Shown piece by piece: positions 6,538 to 14,065 of a stretch of DNA of 14,253 nt. Under the pieces are notes generated by a model, which ran no database searches, was not told the origin of the DNA, and worked only from the letters and a program-made list of their open reading frames with translations. Position numbers and translations under genes: made by a program. The DNA lies in the NCBI GenBank assembly GCA_029856445.1, contig JAHQWY010000061.1:1-14253 (forward strand), read 5' to 3'. Source of the DNA: Promethearchaeia archaeon (GTDB taxonomy: Archaea; Asgardarchaeota; Lokiarchaeia; Sigyniarchaeales; SOKP01). The stretch's first letter is position 1, and every line of letters starts with the position of its first letter.

Positions 6538-8025
6538 GAGTAGATCTTTTGTTTGATCGAGGAAATTGGTTAATCTAGTATTTATCTTTTCTTTCCTTTT
6601 TTCATTATCAATCAGAAATAATATGAACATATCATTGTCTGCTGCTTGGATCTTTTTAAAGAGGATAACGGATTCTGCTACCTTAAATACCGCTTCTTCT
6701 TGTTGCAATGCTTTGAATCTAGAGAATATTTTAAATAACATGGCGAATTGTGGAGCTGTTACCTCAAATACGTTAATTAATTCTTCTGATTCAGATATTT
6801 TTGTCAATTTCCTTGCTTTAGGGGAATAAAAATCTGCTAAGACTAAACCATCTATACTCAACAAGAGAGAAAGATATGAGTTTGTTTTTAACGAGAAATT
6901 TCTAAGATTATGATTGATTAAGTTTCTATTAGGGCTCAATTTTGAGATTCCAGAGGAGAATGCTCTTAAAATGGTAAATATTTGAAATATACTAGTCACA
7001 TATATCTCAGGAGATTCTTCTGGCGAAATTTCCTCTAATCTATTTCTTATAATCTCAATATTCTCCATAATTTCTCCAGTTTTAATAATATCCGAATCTC
7101 CCTTGGATAGAATATATATAATAGGAGTATTTTGATTGAATTGCTTCAATACTTTTTTCAATTCTAAAAGATATTCAATGCTTTCTTCAAATCTAATTTT
7201 ATTTCTGATATCGATAAAATAAAATAATAAATCTGCTTCATATAAATAAATTTCTGCTTTATTAATATATTTCTTTCTAAAAGCTAGTTGACCTCCCAAA
7301 TCCCATAAAAATATTGTCGCTCCTAAAGCCTCTATCGATTTGATACTTGCCCCTGTTGTTGGTTTTAAACCAATTAACTTACTATATTTACGATCTACAG
7401 AAAGTAAAAAACTAGTTTTTCCACTGTCATCTAATCCAGCAAATAAAATTTTCATTTTTCTATGAGTTGTAATAGGAGTTGATGGGTTTCTCTCAATTTC
7501 AACTATCTTTTTGAATAAGTCATAAAAAGAAGTTTCTATCTTCTCTTGAGGGGGATAATTCTCTACTAATTGATCATCAAACGATTTAAAGAATTCAATT
7601 ACAATAGGTTTAATTCTATTTATATTATTGTATAAAAAACTCCTACTATTTTCATCAACTAATATTGAAAAAGCGGTAGGAATCTGAGATTTAGAAGAAT
7701 TAGTATTGATATAATGAAAATATGTTAAAGAGGTCACATTAAAATCTGGATAAGGTAAAATAGCGAAATAAGTTAAATTTTCGGTATCAATATCTGGTGT
7801 AAATGCCTGATCACTAATAAATAAACTAAGGTTTTTTATCGAAATTTGGGTTACATCTCTGGTTGTTAATGTAAGAAGGTTTTTTCTTTCCCTCTCCTCT
7901 TTAACACCCTCTAATTCTTTTTCAGTATAATATTTAGGCCATACATAAATTGGTTGCGGACCTAAGTCTCCATATGAACTGAAAATTAAACCCTTGATAA
8001 TTGAGGTTTCGAATAATTCCTCCAT
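6520..8025 (-). CDS. Arf/Rag-like small GTPase flanked by longin-like and roadblock/longin-like domains
   Basis: A 501-residue, probably three-part protein. Residues 1-165 look like a longin-type domain, with the opening IKGLIFSSYGDLGPQPIYVWP and mixed strands and helices. Residues about 190-360 are an Arf/Rag-like G domain: P-loop GLDDSGKTS (197-205, Lys203), switch I around PTTGAS, switch II WDLGGQ (241-246), G4 as SKGD (307-310) in place of NKxD, and G5 TSI (344-346). Residues about 385-501 form a second small alpha/beta module (LLLSIDGLVLADFY ... FILFLIDNEK), roadblock- or longin-like. Domain names outside the G domain are judged from pattern, not alignment. There is no signal peptide or membrane helix. 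A TATA-like element at 8054-8063 predicts a leader of about 7 bases. Role inferred: signalling or membrane/trafficking-type switch. Confidence 0.85.
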   Translation of the reverse strand: MEELFETSIIKGLIFSSYGDLGPQPIYVWPKYYTEKELEGVKEERERKNLLTLTTRDVTQISIKNLSLFISDQAFTPDIDTENLTYFAILPYPDFNVTSLTYFHYINTNSSKSQIPTAFSILVDENSRSFLYNNINRIKPIVIEFFKSFDDQLVENYPPQEKIETSFYDLFKKIVEIERNPSTPITTHRKMKILFAGLDDSGKTSFLLSVDRKYSKLIGLKPTTGASIKSIEALGATIFLWDLGGQLAFRKKYINKAEIYLYEADLLFYFIDIRNKIRFEESIEYLLELKKVLKQFNQNTPIIYILSKGDSDIIKTGEIMENIEIIRNRLEEISPEESPEIYVTSIFQIFTILRAFSSGISKLSPNRNLINHNLRNFSLKTNSYLSLLLSIDGLVLADFYSPKARKLTKISESEELINVFEVTAPQFAMLFKIFSRFKALQQEEAVFKVAESVILFKKIQAADNDMFILFLIDNEKRKEKINTRLTNFLDQTKDLLLRYIS

Positions 8026-8053
8026 TGGTTAAAGTTTTTTTTTTTGTTTAAAA

Positions 8054-8063
8054 TTTTATATTT
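8054..8063 (-). promoter_or_regulatory. Candidate TATA box of the 501-residue GTPase gene
   Basis: The minus strand reads AAATATAAAA. Its centre is about 33 bases before the ATG at 8025, giving a predicted leader of about 7 bases that falls in the A-rich run complementary to the T-tract at 8035-8045. Confidence 0.45.
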
Positions 8064-8075
8064 CTTAAAGTAATT

Positions 8076-8161
8076 AAGCAAGATTAACTATTAATAACTT
8101 TATAATTCATTAACTATAGAATAAGCAAAATTAATTATTAATATCTATATATTAAATTCAT
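8076..8161 (+). repeat. Imperfect tandem direct repeat upstream of the AIR-synthase-related gene
   Basis: Copy 1 is 8076-8110 (35 bases) and copy 2 is 8123-8161 (39 bases). Both begin AAGCAA, contain TATTAATA and end ATTCAT. Aligned, 31 of 35 positions match, with one 4-base insertion (TTAA) in copy 2. Each copy includes a TATA-like stretch (CTTTATA and CTATATA). The spacing of copy 1 allows a promoter with a leader of about 35 bases. Copy 2 is too close to the ATG at 8164 to serve as a normal promoter and may be an operator-like remnant. It looks like a local duplication of a promoter/regulator site. Confidence 0.6.
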
Positions 8162-8163
8162 AG

Positions 8164-9129
8164 ATGACACTTAAAAAGATAGCTAATAGTATTAAGAACA
8201 ATGAATACATTGAAGAAAAGAAGCAAATAAGCCCAATAGTTCAATTTATTGACAAAAAATCATTTAAAAGTGCAAGAATTTTTTCAGATATTGGAGAAGA
8301 TGCTGCCACTATTAAAAATGATGATAAATATATTCTGGTTACTACTGACAGAATAAAAACCACCTTCATAGAAAATTTCCCTTTCGGAGCTGGTTTTAGT
8401 TCAATCTTAGTTAGTGTAGATGATATTTACGCGTGTGGTGGGATTCCATTAGCAGCAAGTATAATTATTTCTGTAAAAAAACCAGATACCTGTAAGAAAT
8501 TGCTTGAAGGAATATGTGAGGGATCTCAGAAATTTAAAGTTCCAATTATTCGAGGTCATACAAATGTTAATGGAAATTACTATGAATTAAGTTCCACAAT
8601 GATAGGTGAAATTAAAAAGGAAGATTATATATCCGCAGGTAATGCACAAATAGGAGATAATATTATATTAGCCGTTGATTTTGATGGAAAAATAGGTAAA
8701 GCAAGTAAGTTATATTATGATACGACTACTTTCAAAAGCTCCGAAGAGGTTTTACGAAAAAGAAAATCTATGAATATCATTGCTCAAAAACATATAGCTA
8801 ATGCGTCAAAAGATATATCAAATGGGGGAATTTTTGGTACTTTATGTCAAATGATAAATTATTCGAAAGTAGGTGCTGACGTGAATATTTCTAAAATCAA
8901 AATTCCCCATAAATTATTGGATGAGGGGTATGATTTAGAAACCTACATTAAAATGTATTTAACAACTTCATTTATATTAACTGCTCGCAAAGCAAACTGT
9001 AAAGAAATAATAGAGACATTTCAAGAATATGGATTAAATGCTAATATTATAGGTAAGATTATTAAAGATCCAAATCTTCTGAGAATAAATAACGGAAAAG
9101 AACAGTCTATTGATGTAATAAAATTTTAA
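8164..9129 (+). CDS. AIR synthase-related (PurM-like) ATP-binding protein, methanogenesis marker 2-like
   Basis: A 321-residue member of the PurM/ThiL/HypE/SelD superfamily, whose members bind ATP and phosphorylate or activate small substrates. Visible are the N-terminal lead-in (LKKIANSIKNNEYIEEKK), the SDIGEDAATI strand (41-50) with Asp46, the DRI segment (Asp62), VSVDDIYACGGIPLA (84-97) with the Asp pair 86-87, IIRGHTN (128-134) where relatives usually have GGHT, and the C-terminal-domain motif ASKDISNGGIFGTL. The N-terminus and these blocks most resemble the methanogenesis marker protein 2 group, of unknown function, more than true PurM or ThiL. Its substrate is unknown. It lies 96 bases before the ACT gene, on the same strand, behind a tandem repeat. 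Confidence 0.8.
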   Translation: MTLKKIANSIKNNEYIEEKKQISPIVQFIDKKSFKSARIFSDIGEDAATIKNDDKYILVTTDRIKTTFIENFPFGAGFSSILVSVDDIYACGGIPLAASIIISVKKPDTCKKLLEGICEGSQKFKVPIIRGHTNVNGNYYELSSTMIGEIKKEDYISAGNAQIGDNIILAVDFDGKIGKASKLYYDTTTFKSSEEVLRKRKSMNIIAQKHIANASKDISNGGIFGTLCQMINYSKVGADVNISKIKIPHKLLDEGYDLETYIKMYLTTSFILTARKANCKEIIETFQEYGLNANIIGKIIKDPNLLRINNGKEQSIDVIKF

Positions 9130-9144
9130 AATTTGTAATGAAAA

Positions 9145-9157
9145 ATTATTTATAGAA
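9145..9157 (+). promoter_or_regulatory. Candidate TATA box of the threonine cluster
   Basis: ATTATTTATAGAA lies in the 96-base gap before the ACT gene. Its centre predicts transcription starting near 9177 and a leader of about 50 bases, enough to include the GAGGAG ribosome site at 9213-9218. This suggests the ACT-hom-SLOG-thrC genes have their own promoter. Confidence 0.4.
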
Positions 9158-9225
9158 TTGTAAACAAGTCGATAATCCAAAATTTCTAAGTTCAGATTCA
9201 AATATTCAAAAAGAGGAGAATAATC

Positions 9226-9717
9226 ATGATAAATTTGGAAGTAAAGTTGCCAGATACTCCTGGAAGTTTAATTGAGTTGATTAAGCCTATTTCTAAAAAT
9301 GGTGGAAATATTTATGGGATTCTTCACTTCCATGATAGAAAAATAAATAATTTAATCCCTGTGAATGTAACTTTCGAATTGAATGAAGAAATTCAAGAAG
9401 TTAGCATGCAAAAAATAAAGAATGAGTTAAAAGAAAAAAATATTCAAATAGAGAACATAGATTATGAGATTGAAAAGAAAATAATCACTATTATCTTAAC
9501 TGGGCATGTATTTGATACAGATGTAATGGATACAATAAAAAGATTAGCTTCTAAGAATATAAATGTATTAGAATTACAAGCTAAGTTTACAGAATTAGAA
9601 GAAGTGAGTAATGTTAAGCTAAAAATCGAATTTCCTGAAGATATGAATAAAAAGGAGCTTAATAATGAATTAAGGAAAATTTGTGAGGAAAAAAAGTTAT
9701 TCTTAATTACTAGCTGA
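9226..9717 (+). CDS. Double ACT-domain regulatory protein
   Basis: 163 residues made of two ACT-like halves: residues 1-80, starting with the typical VKLPDTPGSLIELIKPISKNGGNI, and residues 85-163, starting with ITIILTGHVFDTDVMDTIKRLASKNINVLEL. ACT domains bind amino acids and regulate enzymes; the first half keeps the Asp-x-Pro-Gly turn and following Gly-Gly loop. It sits directly ahead of homoserine dehydrogenase, which here lacks its own ACT domain, so it is probably the separate sensor (likely threonine) for that enzyme; this is inferred from context. The ribosome site GAGGAG (9213-9218) lies 7 bases before the ATG, making the start secure. Confidence 0.85.
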   Translation: MINLEVKLPDTPGSLIELIKPISKNGGNIYGILHFHDRKINNLIPVNVTFELNEEIQEVSMQKIKNELKEKNIQIENIDYEIEKKIITIILTGHVFDTDVMDTIKRLASKNINVLELQAKFTELEEVSNVKLKIEFPEDMNKKELNNELRKICEEKKLFLITS

Positions 9718-9815
9718 TGAAAATATTATTATTATGTCTAATAAATCAAGCGATGAATTAATGATGTAATTCTTTCTAAATCCAGAATAACATTGAATTG
9801 AATTTAATAAAAATT

Positions 9816-10829
9816 ATGAATATTAACATTTGTTTAATAGGAAAAGGTATAGTTGGGACTAGTTTAATTCAATTATTATATCAAAAAAAAAAGTTTTTCG
9901 AACAAAAGTTTAATTTAAACTTTATAGTGAATTCAATTTTTGAAATAGATGGAGCACTTATTAATGAAAAGGGAATCAATCTAAAAGAAGTTCTAGATGT
10001 CGGTGGTGATTTTAGAAATTTACCTTATTGGAGGAAAGATGCAAAAGCTATTGATTTAATTTCTAAATTAGATATATCCATCTGTATAGAAGCAACACCT
10101 ACAAATCCTAAATCTGGAGAACCTGGTCTATCTCATATTATAGAAGCCCTAAATAATGGTATTGATGTAATTTCTTCAAATAAAGGACCATTCTATCTAG
10201 AATATAATAGAATTAAAAATTTAGCAAAACAAAATAATTGCTATGTGAAGTTTGAGGCGACCGTGGCAAGTTGTGTTCCTTCATTAGGAATTAAAGAAGA
10301 ATTAAGCGGTAATGAGATCATCGGGATTAAAGCGATATTAAATGGCACCTCCAATTTTATTTTAAGCAGAATGACTGCAGAAGGAGTTGATTTTCCTTTA
10401 GCTTTAAAAGAAGCGCAGGAATTAGGATATGCTGAATCAGATCCTACTCTAGATATTGATGGTTATGATGCTGCAGGGAAGTTGGTTATATTAGCAAATG
10501 AGTTATTAGGATGGTTAAAGACTATTGCTGATGTTAAAGTCGAAGGTATTTCGAAAGTAACTCCTCACGCGATTGAATTAGCTAAACTAGATGGTTATGT
10601 TATTAAACATTTAGCAATAGCTGAAAATGGTGAATTATTGGTTGAACCTCGATTAATTGATAAACATTCTCCACTTAATATTAGTGGAACCTTAAACATA
10701 GTAGAACTAGAAACTAAGTATGCAGGTCCAATAATTTTAATGGGGAGAGGTGCAGGTGGTTTTGAAGCCGCATCGGCTATTATAAACGATTTAATTTCTA
10801 TATCGATAAAAAGAGGTTATACTGCTTAA
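9816..10829 (+). CDS. hom: Homoserine dehydrogenase
   Basis: Reduces aspartate semialdehyde to homoserine with NAD(P)H, the branch point to threonine and methionine. It is 337 residues long from the chosen ATG, the short form without a C-terminal ACT domain. The Rossmann motif GKGIVG is at 9-14, SSNKGP with Lys123 at 120-125, the FEATVASCVPSL hinge at 146-157, NGTSNFIL at 176-183, and ESDPTLDIDGYDAAGKL with Lys222 as likely catalytic lysine. The hinge has ASC where many enzymes have GGG; such variation exists in the family. A TTG at 9798 in the same frame would add six residues, but the ATG at 9816 fits the usual distance to the Rossmann loop. A gap of 98 bases follows the ACT gene. The ACT protein is probably its regulatory partner. 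Confidence 0.94.
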   Translation: MNINICLIGKGIVGTSLIQLLYQKKKFFEQKFNLNFIVNSIFEIDGALINEKGINLKEVLDVGGDFRNLPYWRKDAKAIDLISKLDISICIEATPTNPKSGEPGLSHIIEALNNGIDVISSNKGPFYLEYNRIKNLAKQNNCYVKFEATVASCVPSLGIKEELSGNEIIGIKAILNGTSNFILSRMTAEGVDFPLALKEAQELGYAESDPTLDIDGYDAAGKLVILANELLGWLKTIADVKVEGISKVTPHAIELAKLDGYVIKHLAIAENGELLVEPRLIDKHSPLNISGTLNIVELETKYAGPIILMGRGAGGFEAASAIINDLISISIKRGYTA

Positions 10830-10865
10830 TTTACTTTTAATTAACCAGAGTGGTGATATAACTTT

Positions 10866-11384
10866 ATGAGTATTGATTTTAAAAATAAGTTTAAAGCGGT
10901 AATTTCTGTTATTGGAGCTAGTGAAATTGATAAACAGATAGAAAATACTACTATAGAAATTGGTAGATTAATCGCAAAAAATAATTATGCTGTGGTGTGT
11001 GGGGGACTTTCTGGTGTGATGGAAGCAATATGTAAAGGTGCTAAGGAAGAGGGAGGTTTTACCATCGGCATTATCCCTCATACAGAAAAAAGTTATGCTA
11101 ATAAATATGTAGATCTTGTAATACCATGTCCTTTTTCCCAAGCTAGAAATATCGTTGTTGTTCTTGCAGGCGATATATGTTTGGCAATTAGTGGTAAAGC
11201 AGGAACTTTATCTGAAATGTGTTTTGCTTGGATATATGATAAGCCTTTAGTAGCCTTATCATCTGTTCAAGGTTGGTCTTCTAAGATGGCTAATCAAAAA
11301 TTAGATAATAGAAGAAATGACATGATATATGGTGTAACTACTCCACTAGAAGCAATCAACAAAATTAATGATTTATTAAAATAA
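10866..11384 (+). CDS. SLOG/LOG-family nucleotide-binding protein (TIGR00725-like)
   Basis: A 172-residue Rossmann-type SLOG protein. Family marks are VCGGLSGVMEAICKGAKEEGG (44-64), GIIP (68-71), the QARN block with Arg94-Asn95, and SGKAGTLSEM (109-118), which replaces the PGGxGTxxE of LOG phosphoribohydrolases; Gly113, Thr114 and Glu117 are kept while the second Gly of the usual pair is Lys111. This most resembles the TIGR00725 group of unknown function, not the cytokinin-activating LOG enzymes. It lies between hom and thrC, 36 bases after hom and 6 bases before thrC, so it is co-transcribed with the threonine genes. GGTGAT at 10852-10857 lies 8 bases before the ATG. Confidence 0.85.
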   Translation: MSIDFKNKFKAVISVIGASEIDKQIENTTIEIGRLIAKNNYAVVCGGLSGVMEAICKGAKEEGGFTIGIIPHTEKSYANKYVDLVIPCPFSQARNIVVVLAGDICLAISGKAGTLSEMCFAWIYDKPLVALSSVQGWSSKMANQKLDNRRNDMIYGVTTPLEAINKINDLLK

Positions 11385-11390
11385 ATGTAA

Positions 11391-12758
11391 ATGAATTATC
11401 TTATGATAAAATTTCACTCAACAAATTATAACACTCCAGATGTCGACTTCAAGACTGCCGTCTTAAAAGGGCAGGCTTTAGATAAAGGTTTATATATGCT
11501 GAATAAAATTCCAGCTATTGAACACCAAGAGATATTTAGTTTTAAAGATTTAAGTTTACAAGAAATTGCTTTTCAGGTTCTAATAAAAATTCTAAAAGAG
11601 CAAATTCCAGAACAAGCGTTAAGAAATATTATACATAATGCTTTAAATTTTGAAATTGGATTAAAAAAAATTGAAAAATTTGATTATCTCTGCTATCTAA
11701 GCAAAGGTCCTACTTGTAGTTTCAAGGATTTTGGAGCGAGAGTTTTAGCAAGGATAATGGAATATTTCCTCTCAATTGAAGATAAAGAAATAATAATATT
11801 AACAGCGACTTCTGGGGATACGGGAGGCGCAGTTGCACAAGCGTTTCATGAAATGTCAAGAATTAAAGTAGTCGTTCTCTATCCGAAAGAAGAAATTAGC
11901 GAACTTCAAAGAAAACAAATGACGACATTAGGAAAAAATGTTACAGCAATAGGTATCAATGGAAAATTTGATGATTGCCAAAAAATTATTAAAACTGCTT
12001 TTGCGGATAAGGATTTACAGGTTTATAATTTATCATCCGCAAATTCTATTAATATAGGTCGTCTTATTCCCCAAACTATTTATTATTTCTGGAGTTATTC
12101 ACGAATTATCGAACGCCCAAACGAAAAAGTCGTTTTTTCAGTACCTTCAGGAAATTTCGGTAATCTTACTGCCGGTATTATCGCGTCTAGAATGGAATTG
12201 CCTGTAGATAAATTTGTCTCAGCTGTGAATGAAAATGATGAATTTCCGAAATTCTTAAGTTCTGGAATTTATACCAAAATCGAACCATCAAGAAATTGCT
12301 TATCATCTGCCATGAATGTAGGTAACCCTAGCAATTTAGCCCGTATCTTTGATTTATATGGTGGTCAAATTGATGAAAATGGAACTATTTTAAAAAATCC
12401 AAATATGGAAAAACTTAAAGCTAGTATTATCTCTTATTCTGTTAGTGATAATTTAACAAGAGAAACAATAATAGATTTTTATAGAAGATATAAGAAAATT
12501 ATCGAGCCACATGGTGCTGTGGGATGGGCAGCTCTTCAAATCTATCGTAATAATTATTCTTCTCAGAAGCAAATTAAATCTATTACTTTTGAAACTGCTG
12601 ATCCTGCAAAATTTCCAGATGAAATTATCTCATTAATAAAAGTTAAACCAAAACTACCCAATGCACTTAAGATCATTCAAAATAAAAAGGAATTCCCAAA
12701 TCCTATAGACATTACTGAATATGAAGATTTCAAATTATTTATCAATAATTATTTATAA
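11391..12758 (+). CDS. thrC: Threonine synthase (PLP-dependent)
   Basis: Converts O-phosphohomoserine to threonine, the last step of threonine synthesis. It is 455 residues long, of the E. coli/yeast type: N-terminal FHSTNYNTPDVDFKTAVLKG and DKGLYM, the PLP-binding lysine in SFKDFGAR (Lys112), the phosphate loop ATSGDTGGAVAQAF, NSINIGRLIPQTIYYFW, VPSGNFGNLTAG, VNENDEFP and the EPHGAVGWAAL segment near the C-terminus. Another in-frame ATG at 11403 (Met5) fits the usual family N-terminus equally well; neither has a clear ribosome site, which suits close coupling to the preceding SLOG gene six bases upstream. It needs phosphohomoserine, so a homoserine kinase must exist elsewhere. Confidence 0.95.
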   Translation: MNYLMIKFHSTNYNTPDVDFKTAVLKGQALDKGLYMLNKIPAIEHQEIFSFKDLSLQEIAFQVLIKILKEQIPEQALRNIIHNALNFEIGLKKIEKFDYLCYLSKGPTCSFKDFGARVLARIMEYFLSIEDKEIIILTATSGDTGGAVAQAFHEMSRIKVVVLYPKEEISELQRKQMTTLGKNVTAIGINGKFDDCQKIIKTAFADKDLQVYNLSSANSINIGRLIPQTIYYFWSYSRIIERPNEKVVFSVPSGNFGNLTAGIIASRMELPVDKFVSAVNENDEFPKFLSSGIYTKIEPSRNCLSSAMNVGNPSNLARIFDLYGGQIDENGTILKNPNMEKLKASIISYSVSDNLTRETIIDFYRRYKKIIEPHGAVGWAALQIYRNNYSSQKQIKSITFETADPAKFPDEIISLIKVKPKLPNALKIIQNKKEFPNPIDITEYEDFKLFINNYL

Positions 12759-12803
12759 TCCGTAATTTAAATAAGCAATAAGAACATATTTTATCTTACA
12801 AAA

Positions 12804-12820
12804 GAATATATATTTATAAA
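12804..12820 (+). promoter_or_regulatory. Candidate TATA region of the 324-residue GTPase gene
   Basis: GAATATATATTTATAAA contains two overlapping TATA-like cores. Transcription would start around 12835-12842, leaving a leader of about 13-20 bases that carries the GGTGA ribosome site. Confidence 0.5.
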
Positions 12821-12840
12821 TTGCTTTTTATATGTGTAAA

Positions 12841-12845
12841 GGTGA
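12841..12845 (+). promoter_or_regulatory. Ribosome binding site supporting a TTG start
   Basis: GGTGA, complementary to the 3' end of archaeal 16S rRNA, ends 9 bases before the TTG at 12855. The next in-frame Met (residue 10) has no such site, so TTG is favoured. Confidence 0.65.
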
Positions 12846-12854
12846 AATTTAACT

Positions 12855-13829
12855 TTGGAGAAAGATCTAAAACAATCAATAATGTATTTGAAAAAAGAAG
12901 AACCGGAACATAAACCGGAACCTTCGAAGCTTTTATTCACAGGTCTTGATGATGCAGGTAAAACCAGCATTATACTTTCGCTTCAAAGAGAATTCTCAAA
13001 GATTGCAGTATTATCCCCAACTAGGGGTGCCCAAAGAAGGGTTTTTAATTTTTTAGGTAAAGAAATCTCAGAATGGGATTTAGGTGGACAAATTAGCTAT
13101 AGAATCTCATATTTAAAGAATCCTGGTAAATTTTTTGAGGGTACCGAAATTGCAATCTATGTTATCGATGTTCAAAATAAACCTAGAATCCCTGAAGCTA
13201 TTAGTTATTTCAAGGATGTAATTGAACAGTTTTATGAATTAGAGATAGAACCACCCATATACGTATTTCTTCATAAATATGATCCTGCCTTAAGAAGAGG
13301 AGCTCGTAATGAAATGGAAAATCTTATAATAGATTTAAAAGAACAGATAAAAAGTGCAACTGACTATAAGGAAATATACTTTTATGAAACCTCCATTTAT
13401 GATTTTGGAACTATTATAAAGGCAATGTCGGAAATTCTTCTAAGCTTATATCCAAAATCAGAACTAATTGAAAAAACAATAATCGAATTTGCCAAGAAGA
13501 TTGACTCAGAAGGTGTTGTTGTTATTGACGATAATTCACTCGTAATTGGCGCCTATTATAAAGATGAAGAAACTAAGCATTTACTGTCAGCTTCAACTCC
13601 ATATTTCTTAACACTTTCGGATAATATTCAATATACTGGTGTAATGGAAAATAAATATGAAGACAAAATGATTGTTCAAAGATTTGGAAAAAATTTTATA
13701 TTTAAACAGATAACATTAAAGAAAGAGTCAACTCCATATTATTTATTGCTGCTTAAGGATGATCCTGTATTCCAAAAAGAAGATTTTGAGACTTTTGCAA
13801 ACATAATTAAAGAGATTATTTATAAGTAG
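12855..13829 (+). CDS. Arf/Rag-like small GTPase with C-terminal roadblock/longin-like module
   Basis: 324 residues. After a charged N-terminal tail (1-24) comes an Arf/Rag-like G domain: P-loop GLDDAGKTS (30-38, Lys36), switch I PTRGA (55-59), switch II WDLGGQ (74-79), G4 as HKYD (140-143) in place of NKxD, and G5 TSI (179-181). Residues about 205-324 form an alpha/beta module (EGVVVIDDNSLVIGAYY ... YYLLLLKDDPVF) resembling a roadblock or longin fold and similar in pattern to the tail of the 501-residue GTPase in this window. There is no membrane helix or visible lipidation signal. The TTG start at 12855 is supported by GGTGA nine bases upstream. Likely a cytosolic GTP switch; nucleotide specificity and partners are unknown. 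Confidence 0.85.
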   Translation: MEKDLKQSIMYLKKEEPEHKPEPSKLLFTGLDDAGKTSIILSLQREFSKIAVLSPTRGAQRRVFNFLGKEISEWDLGGQISYRISYLKNPGKFFEGTEIAIYVIDVQNKPRIPEAISYFKDVIEQFYELEIEPPIYVFLHKYDPALRRGARNEMENLIIDLKEQIKSATDYKEIYFYETSIYDFGTIIKAMSEILLSLYPKSELIEKTIIEFAKKIDSEGVVVIDDNSLVIGAYYKDEETKHLLSASTPYFLTLSDNIQYTGVMENKYEDKMIVQRFGKNFIFKQITLKKESTPYYLLLLKDDPVFQKEDFETFANIIKEIIYK

Positions 13830-14065
13830 GAAAAAATCTTATTTTTCTCTTAGATTTATTCTTTAAGTAAATATTAAAAACTTAATTTATTGTAGTTAAT
13901 ATTAATAAAATCAAATTTTCATTAATACAATAAACAGCAAAAACTAAAAACCAAATAATTCATATATTTACTATAAATATATTAAAGATTCATGCTTAAA
14001 TTTTGTGAGAATTAACATCTTTTACAATTTTTTGTAATCTAAATTCAAGGAGGGGAGATAAAGCT
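13830..14065 (+). other. 236-base intergenic region before the zinc-ribbon gene
   Basis: Extremely AT-rich. Just after the GTPase stop there is a T-rich stretch (13842-13864) that may end transcription. A 21-base AT palindrome at 13962-13982 includes TATAAATAT and is a possible promoter for the downstream gene, with a long leader. No structured RNA or ORF is seen. Confidence 0.4.
14048..14057 (+). promoter_or_regulatory. Strong ribosome binding site of the zinc-ribbon gene
   Basis: AGGAGGGGAG matches 8 of 10 positions of the perfect anti-16S sequence AGGAGGUGAU. It is the strongest such site in the window. The only in-frame initiation-capable codon at suitable distance is ATT at 14066, 8 bases on; the nearby ATG at 14074 is out of frame and closes after eight codons. 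Confidence 0.7.

Noticed and set aside
6566..6829. 87-codon plus-strand open frame
   Set aside because: Antisense shadow of the C-terminal part of the 501-residue GTPase.
8035..8045. Run of 11 T
   Set aside because: It could be a terminator U-tract on the plus strand, but no plus-strand gene ends nearby; it is better seen as the A-rich leader of the minus-strand GTPase gene.
9717..9761. 14-codon mini-ORF (MKILLLCLINQAMN) overlapping the ACT stop codon as TGATG, a possible leader peptide for hom
   Set aside because: It contains no threonine codons and no hairpin pair follows; short AT-rich frames arise easily by chance.
13962..13982. 21-base AT palindrome (9-base arms, 3-base spacer)
   Set aside because: All-A/T except one base, so likely chance or just a TATA region; noted in the intergenic entry only.
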